In this document: one piece after another, positions 9,001-17,540 of the stretch
How positions within the stretch are numbered: the first letter of the stretch is position 1
Layout: the number at the start of each line of letters is the position of its first letter
NCBI RefSeq assembly: GCF_002863565.1
Contig: NZ_PGUW01000006.1
Coordinates: 1 to 64,000, forward strand
Origin: Bacillus sp. V5-8f
Lineage (GTDB): Bacteria; Bacillota; Bacilli; Bacillales; DSM-1321
DNA: 64,000 nucleotides
Reading direction: 5' to 3'
The notes under the pieces: model-generated
Databases searched by the model: none
What the model saw: only the letters and a program-made list of their open reading frames with translations
Told to the model about the DNA's origin: nothing
Position numbers and translations under genes: made by a program

Positions 9001-9050
9001 TCTCAGGATAACGAAAAGAGCTGAGTTATCTAGGAAGAGCAGGAAACGCT

Positions 9051-10001
9051 ATGAAGAAGAGATATTTGTTTGCAGCTTTCATAATACTGTCAATTACATC
9101 CTTGTTTGTCGGTGTTAAAGATATCACGCCACTAGATTTATTTAGTCTCAGCAATGACCAGTTGGAGATCATGATGATCAGCCGGGTGCCAAGATTGGTA
9201 AGCCTGATATTGGCCGGAGCGAGCATGAGTATATGCGGATTGATCATGCAGCAGCTGAGCCGAAACAAATTCGTTTCGCCGACTACTGCAGGCACAATGG
9301 ACGCAGCGAGGCTCGGAATCCTGGTTTCACTCATTCTCTTCTCTTCTGCAACAATGATGGAGAAGATGTTGATTGCATCCTTGTTTGCCCTTGCAGGGAC
9401 TTTCCTGTTCATGAGGCTGCTTGAGAAAATAAAATTCAAAGATGCGATTTTTATCCCGCTGGTTGGGCTGATGTTTGGCAGCATCTTAAGTTCAATCACT
9501 ACCTTTTTTGCTTATAAGCATGATTTGATCCAAAGCATATCTGCTTGGCTTCATGGAGATTTCTCGATGATTATGTCCGGAAGGTATGAAATGATTTATA
9601 TAAGCGTTCCGCTTCTTATCATTTCTTATATGTTTGCACATAAATTTACTGTCGCCGGAATGGGGGAGGAATTTTCGACAAACCTTGGCCTAAATTACCG
9701 TTTCGTTGTGAACACAGGCCTGGTTATTGTAGCCATTTCGACAACTTCGGTGATGCTGACCGTAGGGACGATTCCATTCCTTGGGTTAGTTGTTCCAAAT
9801 ATTGTTTCCATCTATCACGGAGACAATTTAAAAAAAAATCTGTCACATACCGCATTATTGGGAGCAGTCTTCCTCATTTTCTGCGATATTCTCGGCAGGA
9901 TTATCATCTATCCATATGAAATTCCAATCGGGCTTACGGTCGGGGTAATTGGAAGTGGAATTTTTCTTTACTTATTGATGGGGAGAAAGGCATATGCATA
10001 A
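9051..10001 (+). CDS. yclN: iron-siderophore ABC transporter permease, YclN-like
   Basis: A 316-residue FecCD-family inner-membrane permease, the same length as B. subtilis YclN. It opens like that protein (KRYLFAAFIILSITSLFVGV) and carries the motif LAGASMSICGLIMQQLSRNKFV. In B. subtilis YclNOPQ imports petrobactin-type catecholate siderophores. It is the first gene of the operon, preceded by a promoter and three Fur boxes, and its end overlaps the next permease by 8 bases. It should pair with the next gene's product to form the membrane channel. The ligand is inferred from similarity only. Confidence 0.92.
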   Translation: MKKRYLFAAFIILSITSLFVGVKDITPLDLFSLSNDQLEIMMISRVPRLVSLILAGASMSICGLIMQQLSRNKFVSPTTAGTMDAARLGILVSLILFSSATMMEKMLIASLFALAGTFLFMRLLEKIKFKDAIFIPLVGLMFGSILSSITTFFAYKHDLIQSISAWLHGDFSMIMSGRYEMIYISVPLLIISYMFAHKFTVAGMGEEFSTNLGLNYRFVVNTGLVIVAISTTSVMLTVGTIPFLGLVVPNIVSIYHGDNLKKNLSHTALLGAVFLIFCDILGRIIIYPYEIPIGLTVGVIGSGIFLYLLMGRKAYA

Positions 10002-10944
10002 AAAAACCAAAATGGGAATACTTGCAGCCATTGCCGTAATCCTGATTATCATCTTTCTTTTTACGGACATGGGAAACTACTGGGGATATGTCCTTCCTAA
10101 CAGAAGCATTAAAATATTGGCGCTTGTCCTGACCGGTGCCGCGATTGCATTCTCGACAGTTGTGTTCCAAACAATTACCAACAACCGGATTCTTACGCCG
10201 GGCATTATCGGCCTCGATTCCCTTTATATGCTGATCCAAACATTCTTAATATTTGCTTTTGGCGCAAGCGACCTTAGTGTGATGAATAAAAGCATCAACT
10301 TTTTAGTATCTGTAGGCTTGATGGTTCTATTTGCCGGGGTATTGTATAAGTTCCTTTTCAAGCGTGAAGGCCAGAATATTTACTTTCTTTTATTAGTCGG
10401 CTTGGTCATGGGAACACTGTTCCAAAGCTTTTCATCATTCATGCAGGTAATCATTGATCCGAATGAGTTCCAAATCATCCAGGACAGGATGTTCGCAAGC
10501 TTCAATAATATCAATACGGATTTGCTTATACTTTCATTTGTTTTGATGGTTGCGGTGTTCATCTATTTTTGGAAATTTGTGAAATTCTTGGATGTCTTGT
10601 CACTCGGTAAAGAACAGGCGATCAATCTTGGTGTTGATTATAACTATGTTGTTAAAAGGCTATTAATCGTTGTAGCGATTTTAATCTCCATTGCGACTGC
10701 CCTTGTTGGCCCGATTACTTTCCTCGGCCTGCTTGTGGTGAACGTAGCCTATCAGTTTATTAAGACATACCAGCATACCTACTTAATTTTAAGTTCTATA
10801 TTCATCAGTATTATTGCACTAGTCGGAGGCCTTTTGATCGTCGAAAGAGTATTCACCTTTTCGACAACGCTCAGTGTTATTATCAATTTCATTGGTGGAG
10901 CGTATTTTATTTATCTTTTATTAAAGGAGAATAAATCATGGTAG
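9994..10944 (+). CDS. yclO: iron-siderophore ABC transporter permease, YclO-like
   Basis: A 316-residue FecCD permease with about eight to nine hydrophobic segments. The VLTGAAIAFSTVVFQTITNNRILTPG-type segment near residues 45-70 is the permease signature, and GPITFLGLLVVNVAYQ near residue 245 matches the conserved C-terminal loop. Start and stop overlap both neighbours (8 and 7 bases), indicating translational coupling. It is presumed to form a heterodimer with the YclN-like protein. Iron-dependent repression comes from the Fur sites ahead of the operon. Confidence 0.92.
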   Translation: MHKKTKMGILAAIAVILIIIFLFTDMGNYWGYVLPNRSIKILALVLTGAAIAFSTVVFQTITNNRILTPGIIGLDSLYMLIQTFLIFAFGASDLSVMNKSINFLVSVGLMVLFAGVLYKFLFKREGQNIYFLLLVGLVMGTLFQSFSSFMQVIIDPNEFQIIQDRMFASFNNINTDLLILSFVLMVAVFIYFWKFVKFLDVLSLGKEQAINLGVDYNYVVKRLLIVVAILISIATALVGPITFLGLLVVNVAYQFIKTYQHTYLILSSIFISIIALVGGLLIVERVFTFSTTLSVIINFIGGAYFIYLLLKENKSW

Positions 10945-11696
10945 AAGTTAGAAATGTCTCGAAACGATATGGCAATAAATATGTTGTTGAAAATGTGTCC
11001 TTGGAGATCCCGAAAGGAAAAATCACTTCTTTTATCGGACCAAACGGAGCGGGGAAAAGTACGCTTTTATCCATGATCGCAAGGCTTAACGGTACAGATT
11101 CCGGGGAGATCCTGATTGACGGAATGGAAGTTGGAAAATGCAAAAGCAGCGAGTTGTCCAAAAAAATCTCAATCTTGAAACAATCGAACCATATTAATAT
11201 CCGGCTAACAGTCCGTGAATTGGTTTCCTTTGGCCGCTTTCCATATTCCCAAGGGAGATTGACGAAGGAAGATTGGAGATTTGTAGATGAAGCAATTGAT
11301 TATATGGAGCTAGGCGATATCCAGGATAAGTTTCTTGACCAGCTAAGTGGAGGGCAGCAGCAGCGTGCCTATATTGCAATGGTCATTGCCCAGGATACTG
11401 AATATATCCTGCTGGATGAACCATTAAATAATCTTGATATGAAACATTCCGTTCAAATTATGAAGGTTTTAAGAAGGCTTACGGAGGAATTAGGAAAAAC
11501 CGTGGTCGTTGTAATCCACGATATCAATTTTGCCTCTGTGTATTCTGATTACATCGTTGCGCTTAAGGATGGCAAGGTAGTCCATGAGGGCCCAACAGAA
11601 GCAATCATCAGCCAGCCAGCACTAAAAGATATTTATGATATGGATATCAGCATTCAAAACATCAATTGTAACAGGATTTGTGTGTACTATGCTTAA
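10938..11696 (+). CDS. yclP: iron-siderophore ABC transporter ATP-binding protein, YclP-like
   Basis: A 252-residue ABC ATPase. Walker A is GPNGAGKST at residues 34-42, the signature LSGGQQQR begins at 136, and Walker B YILLDEPLNNLD follows, with the switch His in VVVIHDINFA. It energises the YclN/YclO channel from the cytoplasmic face. Its ATG lies inside the end of the yclO-like gene. After its stop come 203 bases before the binding-protein gene, with no clear terminator, so one transcript for all four genes is likely. Confidence 0.93.
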   Translation: MVEVRNVSKRYGNKYVVENVSLEIPKGKITSFIGPNGAGKSTLLSMIARLNGTDSGEILIDGMEVGKCKSSELSKKISILKQSNHINIRLTVRELVSFGRFPYSQGRLTKEDWRFVDEAIDYMELGDIQDKFLDQLSGGQQQRAYIAMVIAQDTEYILLDEPLNNLDMKHSVQIMKVLRRLTEELGKTVVVVIHDINFASVYSDYIVALKDGKVVHEGPTEAIISQPALKDIYDMDISIQNINCNRICVYYA

Positions 11697-11899
11697 ACCC
11701 TGCCATTTGGTATAAAGGTAAGACAGATTGCTGTGAAACTTGTAGCCTGTGAAAGTCAGTATGGAGGATGCAGCGGGTGGCTGGGCGCCCAAATTATTTT
11801 GGTGCTATCCGCGTCGCCTTCTAAGATTAGAGCAGGCAATGATTAATAGCTTATCTGTCGATAACTTTACATATAAAAAAATATACGAGGTGCAATTAG

Positions 11900-12850
11900 A
11901 TGAAGAAAAAATTATCCTTATTTTTAATAATTGCCGTTTTGGCCATATTCGCAACAGCTTGCGGCCCGCAAGAATCCGAAGACAATAAAGGTGGTTCTGA
12001 GGCAAATAAAGAATCTGAAACAATGACGATCAAGCATCAATTAGGAGAAGCAAAAGTAAAGAAAAACCCAGAAAAAGTTGTGACTTTTGACTTTGGTTCG
12101 CTGGATACTTTGGATAAGCTTGGGGTTGATGTCACAGGTGTGCCAGTAGATAATCTTCCTGCCTATTTGGATAAATACAAGAATGCAGAAAACGTTGGGG
12201 GATTAATGGAACCTGATTTTGAAAAAATTAATGAACTTCAGCCAGATTTAATCATTATCTCAGCAAGACAGCAGGATTCCTATGATAAATTTAATGAAAT
12301 AGCCCCAACTGTATTCATGGGCATCGACTATAATAATTATATGGATTCCTTTAAAGAAAACGTGACAACGCTCGGCAAAATTTTCGGGAAAGAAGCTGAA
12401 GCTAAGGATGAGCTTGCTAAAATCGACGAGTCTATTGCCAGTATCAAAGAAAAAACAGCAGGCAAGGAAGACAAAGCTTTGATTACGCTGACATCAGGAG
12501 GTAAGGTAACAGCGTTCGGTCCTGCTTCACGCTTCGGCCTTATCCATGATGTATTTGGAATTAAACCGGCTGCCCAAGACCTTGAAACCGACCCAAGGCA
12601 TGGCCAAAATATTTCATTTGAATTTATTGCTGAGCAAAATCCCGACATCCTATATGTAATCGACCGTGATGCTGCTGTAGGAGAAGGCAATAATGCGAAA
12701 CAGGTCATTGAAAATGATTTAGTGAAGAAAACGAATGCCTATAAAAATGATAAAATTGTTTACCTTGATCCTGGTTACTGGTACTTATCGGGTGGAGGAT
12801 TGATTTCAGTCGCGGAGATGGTAAAAGAAGCGGAAGAAGGAATTAAATAA
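11900..12850 (+). CDS. yclQ: siderophore-binding lipoprotein, YclQ-like
   Basis: A 316-residue solute-binding protein of the FecB/FeuA type (317 residues in B. subtilis YclQ). The lipobox FATAC gives a predicted lipidated Cys at residue 21, followed by an acidic/Asn-Ser linker. The mature domain opens with TIKHQLGEAKVKKNPEKVVTF-type family sequence and has the GLMEPDFEKINELQPDLII helix-strand pair. It captures the ferric siderophore outside the membrane for the three preceding proteins. GAGGTG precedes the ATG. A strong terminator follows. Confidence 0.93.
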   Translation: MKKKLSLFLIIAVLAIFATACGPQESEDNKGGSEANKESETMTIKHQLGEAKVKKNPEKVVTFDFGSLDTLDKLGVDVTGVPVDNLPAYLDKYKNAENVGGLMEPDFEKINELQPDLIIISARQQDSYDKFNEIAPTVFMGIDYNNYMDSFKENVTTLGKIFGKEAEAKDELAKIDESIASIKEKTAGKEDKALITLTSGGKVTAFGPASRFGLIHDVFGIKPAAQDLETDPRHGQNISFEFIAEQNPDILYVIDRDAAVGEGNNAKQVIENDLVKKTNAYKNDKIVYLDPGYWYLSGGGLISVAEMVKEAEEGIK

Positions 12851-12863
12851 ATTAAATCGTTAG

Positions 12864-12897
12864 ACTGTCCATGTACACGGTGCTGGGCAGTTTTTTT
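12864..12897 (+). terminator. terminator of the yclNOPQ-type operon
   Basis: ACTGTCC (12864-12870) pairs with GGGCAGT (12885-12891), one G-U pair, followed by seven T residues. Confidence 0.82.
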
Positions 12898-13123
12898 ATC
12901 CTATACGAATGAAGCTCTTTCGCATTAGCAATTAACAAATTAAGCAAACAAGCCCAAACAGACAAGCAGGCTTGAATTCTGCCAGGGTCCGTTGCCACGC
13001 ATTGAAGAGAATGGAAAAGAGAAGGCTTGGTGTAGCTGGAATCCGTTGAGCATACCAGGAACCGAGCAAAAGCGATTTATATTACGGAAAGCGGAGAATT
13101 GTAAACAAATTGTATAACTGTAG
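12898..13123. other. non-coding spacer, no feature seen
   Basis: No convincing ORF, RNA gene or operator is visible between the siderophore-operon terminator and the probable ltaS promoter. A CAAGCC...GGCTTG inverted repeat near 12950-12975 is the only local structure and has no T-run. Confidence 0.4.
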
Positions 13124-13152
13124 TGGAAAAAAGATTAACACTGTTATATAAT
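13124..13152 (+). promoter_or_regulatory. possible promoter upstream of ltaS
   Basis: TGGAAA (13124-13129), a 17-base spacer and a perfect TATAAT (13147-13152). A start near 13159 would leave an untranslated leader of about 400 bases before ltaS. Confidence 0.5.
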
Positions 13153-13157
13153 GGTAA

Positions 13158-13198
13158 AAGTGTTAAGGGGTTGTCTTCCCTAAAATTAGGGAACACTT
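13158..13198 (+). promoter_or_regulatory. structured element at the 5' end of the ltaS leader
   Basis: AAGTG (13158-13162) pairs with CACTT (13194-13198) and encloses a 7-bp hairpin, TTCCCTA-AAAT-TAGGGAA. The predicted transcript would begin at this structure. I could not match it to a known riboswitch class. Confidence 0.45.
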
Positions 13199-13478
13199 GC
13201 CTCTTATCGGACATTTCATTTGGTTATTTTTTTTGGCGAAAATAATTACAATCGTGTATGCTTGTAAAGTACATATTTTCTTTATGTAAAGAATGCTTGT
13301 CATTTCTTAACAACAACGAACATATGCTTATGAATGTTGGTGGCTTCAGCTTGTCCAAAACCAAGCTTCGAATCATCTGTATGTGGCATAGAGAAGGGAA
13401 TACAGTAAATTGCAGGGAAAAGGCCTAAACATCTTGTAAAGTTCAATCCCCGGTGTTACTATTTACTTTATGTCCATT

Positions 13479-13505
13479 CTCTCTTATGTTGTAAGGGAGT
13501 TTTTT
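13479..13505 (+). terminator. attenuator-like terminator before ltaS
   Basis: CTCTCTT (13479-13485) pairs with AAGGGAG (13493-13499), one G-U pair and a 7-base loop, followed directly by six T residues. It lies 54 bases before the ltaS start codon, where it could stop leader transcripts. Confidence 0.6.
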
Positions 13506-13559
13506 ATTGAAAATGGAAAGTTTAAATTCTTTACCAATAGATTGATAGAAGGTGATGGA

Positions 13560-15521
13560 ATGAAAAACTTCTTAAAAAAGAGTGAGCACTTATTAAAAAA
13601 TAAATTAGTCGGGTTTTTAGCTATCGCTGTTATTTTATTCTGGATTAAAACATACAGTGCATACAGAGCTGAGTTCAGCTTGGGTATAGACAATCTTATG
13701 CAGGAATTTCTGTTATTTATCAACCCGGTCAGTTCAGCGGTTTTTGTCTTTGGTCTGGCTTTGTTCGCTAAAGGAAAGAAAGCCTATAAATGGATTATCG
13801 GACTGAATGTTATCCTCTCTTTCCTTTTATATGCGAATATTATGTATTACCGTTTCTTCAGTGACTTTATTACCTTGCCGACACTGACACAGGTGAAGAA
13901 TGCAGGGGATCTGGGGCAAAGCGTTAATGCGTTGTTCCGTCCTTACGACATCTTCTACTTCCTGGATACCATTATCTTAATTGCCCTTTTGGCATTTAAA
14001 ATCGTGAAACCACAGGCAGAGAAGCTTCAGCGCCGGACGGTTGCGTCTGTGTTTGTCGGTGCTTTTATGTTCTTTACCATTAACCTTGGGCTGGCAGAAA
14101 AGGATCGTCCGCAGCTTTTGTCCCGTACGTTTGACCGTAACTATATCGTGAAATATCTTGGGATGTATAATTACACGGTGTATGATGCCATTCAAAATAC
14201 CAAAACTTACGCCCAGCGCGCGACTGCCAACAGTACGGATATCGCAGAGGTTGTCAACTATACAAGGGCCACAAAAGCAGAACCCAACCCGGCTTATTTT
14301 GGAAAAGCAAAAGGGAAGAACGTCATTTACCTGCACCTTGAATCTATGCAGGAATTCATCATCGATTATAAGCTAAATGGCCAGGAAGTTACTCCGTTCC
14401 TTAACTCTTTGGCGCGCAGTAAAGACTTTATGTACTTTGATAACTTCTTCCACCAGACAGGCCAGGGCAAGACGGCGGATGCAGAGTTCCTCCTTGAAAA
14501 TTCATTGTTCGGCTTGCCTCAGGGGGCAGCTTTCACGACCCAGGGCCAGAATACGTATCAGGCAGCTCCTGCGATTTTAGGGCAAAAAGGGTATACATCG
14601 GCGGTTTTCCATGGAAACTACAAGTCATTTTGGAACCGTGACAAGATTTATAAGTCCCTTGGCTTTGACAAGTTCTACGATGCAAGCTATTACAGTATGA
14701 AGCCGGAAGACGTCATGAACTATGGATTAAAGGATAAGCCTTTCTTTAGGGAGTCTATCCCAATGCTTGACAAGCTTCCGCAGCCGTTTTATTCAAAGTT
14801 CATAATGTTGTCAAACCACTTCCCGTTCCCATTGGACCAGAAGGAAGCTACCATCGCCAAGCATACGACAGGCGACCCTTCAGTGGATAATTACTTCCAG
14901 ACAGCTCGCTACGCAGATGAAGCGCTCAGGGAATTCTTTGATTATTTAAAGTCGTCCGGGCTCTATGATAATTCAGTGATCATCATGTACGGCGACCATT
15001 ATGGCATTTCAGCAAACCATAATAAAGCGATGTCCCAAGTTTTAGGGAAAGAAGTAGGCAAATTCGAGAATGCACAATTACAGCGTGTACCGTTATTCAT
15101 ACACGTACCGGGTGTGAAAGGCGGGGTTAAGCATGAATTCGGCGGTCAGATAGACTTAATGCCGACATTGCTTCACTTACTAGGAATAGACACCAAAGAC
15201 TATGTACAATTTGGTTCCGACCTTTTGTCTAAAGAGCATGCTGAAATCGTGCCATTCCGGAACGGTGACTTCATAACTCCGAAGGTTACTGCCTTGAAAG
15301 GCAAATACTATGATAATGCAACGGGTGAACTCATTGAGAAGAATGAGAAAATTGCCCAGGATCAAAAAGCCGCGGAAACGATGCTGAGACTTTCCGATGA
15401 AGTAGTAAATGGAGACCTGCTGCGTTTTTATACACCTCAGGGATTCACTCCAATTGATCCACATGATTTTGAATATCCGATCGGTCACGCCGACTCAAAG
15501 TCAGCAACTTCTCCACAATAA
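13560..15521 (+). CDS. ltaS: lipoteichoic acid synthase (LtaS family)
   Basis: A 653-residue membrane-anchored phosphoglycerol transferase that polymerises glycerophosphate from phosphatidylglycerol into lipoteichoic acid on the outer face. About five transmembrane segments fill the first 200 residues, followed by an extracellular sulfatase-fold domain. The conserved FHQTGQGKTADAEF block carries the expected nucleophile Thr (inner Thr is residue 305), and MYGDHYGIS near residue 475 supplies metal ligands. The ATG at 13560 follows GAAGGTGAT; the 30-codon upstream extension has no site and crosses the attenuator-like hairpin. Bacillus has up to four paralogues (LtaS, YfnI, YqgS, YvgJ), so orthology to LtaS itself is probable but unproved. 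Confidence 0.9.
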   Translation: MKNFLKKSEHLLKNKLVGFLAIAVILFWIKTYSAYRAEFSLGIDNLMQEFLLFINPVSSAVFVFGLALFAKGKKAYKWIIGLNVILSFLLYANIMYYRFFSDFITLPTLTQVKNAGDLGQSVNALFRPYDIFYFLDTIILIALLAFKIVKPQAEKLQRRTVASVFVGAFMFFTINLGLAEKDRPQLLSRTFDRNYIVKYLGMYNYTVYDAIQNTKTYAQRATANSTDIAEVVNYTRATKAEPNPAYFGKAKGKNVIYLHLESMQEFIIDYKLNGQEVTPFLNSLARSKDFMYFDNFFHQTGQGKTADAEFLLENSLFGLPQGAAFTTQGQNTYQAAPAILGQKGYTSAVFHGNYKSFWNRDKIYKSLGFDKFYDASYYSMKPEDVMNYGLKDKPFFRESIPMLDKLPQPFYSKFIMLSNHFPFPLDQKEATIAKHTTGDPSVDNYFQTARYADEALREFFDYLKSSGLYDNSVIIMYGDHYGISANHNKAMSQVLGKEVGKFENAQLQRVPLFIHVPGVKGGVKHEFGGQIDLMPTLLHLLGIDTKDYVQFGSDLLSKEHAEIVPFRNGDFITPKVTALKGKYYDNATGELIEKNEKIAQDQKAAETMLRLSDEVVNGDLLRFYTPQGFTPIDPHDFEYPIGHADSKSATSPQ

Positions 15522-15526
15522 AGGAA

Positions 15527-15566
15527 ACAGGCAAGAAGAAACTTACTCTTCTTGCCTGTTTTTTTT
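15527..15566 (+). terminator. terminator of ltaS
   Basis: A perfect 13-bp stem (ACAGGCAAGAAGA with its complement) is followed by eight T residues. Confidence 0.93.
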
Positions 15567-15703
15567 AATACCGCTGTTTCAAACAATTGTGTGAGAAAAG
15601 AATTTTATTCAATTTTTTCGAGAAAAATCGTTTTTTGCTTGTCTAAACGGGTATCAGGGTTTCGTAAAGGCTCCACGCCAAATACTTTATTGGAGGGGAT
15701 ATT

Positions 15704-16543
15704 TTGTTTTATCATGTAAAGGAACTTCAATTCGAAGCGAAACCCGAAAGGCCGGATCCGTTATTTGCAAAGAAAATGCAGGAATTAATTGGAGGCCAGT
15801 ATGGTGAAATGAGTGTCGCCATGCAATATTTGTTTCAGGGCTGGAGCACACGTGGAAATGAAAAATACCGAGATCTACTCCTCGATATAGGGACTGAAGA
15901 GATCGGCCATATTGAAATGCTGGCAACGATGGTCGCACGCCTGTTGGATAATGCCCCAGTGGAAGCTCAGGAAGAAGCTGCTAAAGACCCAGTAATCGGG
16001 GCTGTCTTGGGTGGAATGAATCCACAGCATGCCATCGTATCAGGTTTGGGGGCACGGCCTAGTGATAGTGTCGGAAATCCGTGGATGGGGAGCTATATAG
16101 TTTCAAGCGGGAATTTGCTTGCTGACTTCCGGGCCAATTTGAATGCGGAATCGCAAGGCAGACTGCAGGCAGTGAGGTTATATGAAATGTCCACTGACAG
16201 GGGAGTCAAGGATTTGCTATCCGTATTGATTGCCCGAGATGCGTACCACCAGAATCAATGGGCGGCAGCAATCGCTGAACTGGAGGAAAAAGAAGGGCTG
16301 CTTGTCCCAAGCACGTTCCCGAGGGAGAAAGAACGGCTAGACATTGCTTACACACTGTATAATTTCTCCCAAGGAGAGGAAAGCAGTACCGGACGCTGGG
16401 CTAACGGTGAAAGCCTAGATGGACAAGGTGAGTACAAATATGTCCAAAGCCCGCAGCCAGAGGCAGAAAAACCATTATTAGAACCGGCACCGCCTAAACT
16501 CCATAACACTTTGCCAATGGATAAGAATAAAACCATGATGTAA
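15704..16543 (+). CDS. manganese catalase
   Basis: A 279-residue non-haem dimanganese catalase that disproportionates hydrogen peroxide. All five metal ligands of the family are in place: Glu35, Glu66, His69, Glu149 and His182. The opening FYHVKELQFEAKPERPDP is the usual one for the family in Bacillus, where relatives (CotJC, YdbD) include spore-coat members. The start is the TTG at 15704, with GGAGGGG 5 bases upstream. It is monocistronic with a terminator behind it. Whether this copy is vegetative or spore-associated cannot be seen. Confidence 0.95.
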   Translation: MFYHVKELQFEAKPERPDPLFAKKMQELIGGQYGEMSVAMQYLFQGWSTRGNEKYRDLLLDIGTEEIGHIEMLATMVARLLDNAPVEAQEEAAKDPVIGAVLGGMNPQHAIVSGLGARPSDSVGNPWMGSYIVSSGNLLADFRANLNAESQGRLQAVRLYEMSTDRGVKDLLSVLIARDAYHQNQWAAAIAELEEKEGLLVPSTFPREKERLDIAYTLYNFSQGEESSTGRWANGESLDGQGEYKYVQSPQPEAEKPLLEPAPPKLHNTLPMDKNKTMM

Positions 16544-16565
16544 CAATCTAACCGAACACATATGG

Positions 16566-16615
16566 GGCCAGACCCACCGAGACTTTTAGATAAAGTTGTG
16601 GCGTCTGGCCTTTTT
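16566..16615 (+). terminator. terminator of the manganese catalase gene
   Basis: GGCCAGAC (16566-16573) pairs with GTCTGGCC (16603-16610) across a 29-base loop, followed by TTTTT. Confidence 0.7.
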
Positions 16616-16705
16616 AGCTTTGGTAACCTCAAACTTCCGGTGTATAGGCCGGTTTTATTATTTTCTTAAGGAATGTGTATTATAAATAGGGAGGTGGTGA
16701 GGGAT

Positions 16706-16867
16706 ATGCCAAGAGGAAAAGAATTAGAACAGCTCCCGATGGCGAACACTGCACCTAGTGCAGGTCGGGATATGCGAAAATGGGATCGGGAAAGTTTAAA
16801 AGAGGCTCCTTCCATTGAACCAAGGAATCTAGAGACAAGCATATCGGGTAGCGATACAGAAAACTAG
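16706..16867 (+). CDS. small hydrophilic protein of unknown function
   Basis: A 53-residue protein starting MPRGKELEQLPMANTAP. I do not recognise it. It is strongly charged, has no hydrophobic segment and no Cys, and looks unstructured, with several Arg/Lys-Glu-Ser stretches and a Ser/Thr-rich tail. GGGAGGTGG stands 8 bases before the ATG, which favours real translation. It lies about 80 bases before a DUF948-type membrane protein gene, and the two may be co-transcribed. A small spore or stress protein is possible but not shown. Confidence 0.6.
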   Translation: MPRGKELEQLPMANTAPSAGRDMRKWDRESLKEAPSIEPRNLETSISGSDTEN

Positions 16868-16950
16868 TTGCGAACTGATACTGGATTTTCCGTTTTTAAT
16901 GAAGGGTATTGGGGAAAAGAAATGTAAACAAGAAATGGAGGAGGCATCCT

Positions 16951-17298
16951 ATGATTATTGTTTACTTAAGCATTGCTGTGGTAGTCGGCTCGCTGATTTA
17001 CTTAGCCATATCAGCGGTAAAAACCTTCAAAGATACAAAGCCAGTAATGGATCGGATTACACGAACCACTGCCATGATACAGGCTAAGACGGAGCAGGTA
17101 AAAACTGAAACCGATAAACTGGCATTGACTCAAAAGGAAATTACTTCAGATGTCCAGTACAAAAAAGAGGCAATTCAGCAAACCATTAGCAATGCGAAAC
17201 AAACACCTAAAGCTTTCACAGATGTATGGCATAGCTTAAAAGGAAGAAAACCCAGTAGAAAGTTCTCAACTAGACGTCGCATGGGAAATATATTGTAA
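16951..17298 (+). CDS. DUF948-type single-pass membrane protein
   Basis: A 115-residue protein with one N-terminal transmembrane helix (about residues 1-22, MIIVYLSIAVVVGSLIYLAI) followed by a predicted coiled-coil rich in Lys, Thr and Gln (about 30-95) and a very basic tail. This is the layout of DUF948/YtxG-like general stress proteins in Bacillus. GGAGGAGG lies 6 bases before the ATG. The function of the family is not known; the soluble part should face the cytoplasm or the wall depending on helix orientation. Confidence 0.75.
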   Translation: MIIVYLSIAVVVGSLIYLAISAVKTFKDTKPVMDRITRTTAMIQAKTEQVKTETDKLALTQKEITSDVQYKKEAIQQTISNAKQTPKAFTDVWHSLKGRKPSRKFSTRRRMGNIL

Positions 17299-17307
17299 AC
17301 AAACAAT

Positions 17308-17342
17308 CAGCATTCCAATTTTAAGGAATGCTGTAGTTTTTT
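17308..17342 (+). terminator. terminator of the DUF948-type gene
   Basis: CAGCATTCC pairs with GGAATGCTG (9 bp), followed by TAGTTTTTT. Confidence 0.8.
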
Positions 17343-17460
17343 ATGAATTAATAAAATCTCGCAAAGAGGCTTACGTAACTAAATTAGCATCAATCACTTA
17401 TCGAACTAGTCTGATCAGTCATGAACTAATGAAAAGAAATTTTCTCGCCCAACTTCAATA

Positions 17461-17529
17461 ATAAAAGGCCTGGCAATTTTACACAACAGTTCCTGACGTA
17501 CAGGTTCTGTATGCAAAACTTGCCAGGCC
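17461..17529 (-). terminator. terminator of the lysine permease gene
   Basis: A 10-bp stem (GGCCTGGCAA with TTGCCAGGCC) closes a long loop of about 43 bases and is followed on the minus strand by TTTTAT. It lies 12 bases past the permease stop. Confidence 0.7.
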
Positions 17530-17540
17530 GTTGCCTTGGA

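Noticed and set aside
11697-11899. GC-rich leader between the ATPase and binding-protein genes of the first siderophore operon, with a faint look of a cobalamin riboswitch
   Set aside because: The conserved B12-box order is not there and no terminator or antiterminator pair could be drawn. The operon is explained by Fur.
11749-11988. 79-codon open frame overlapping the start of the yclQ-like gene
   Set aside because: It has no ribosome binding site and overlaps the well-supported signal peptide coding region in another frame.
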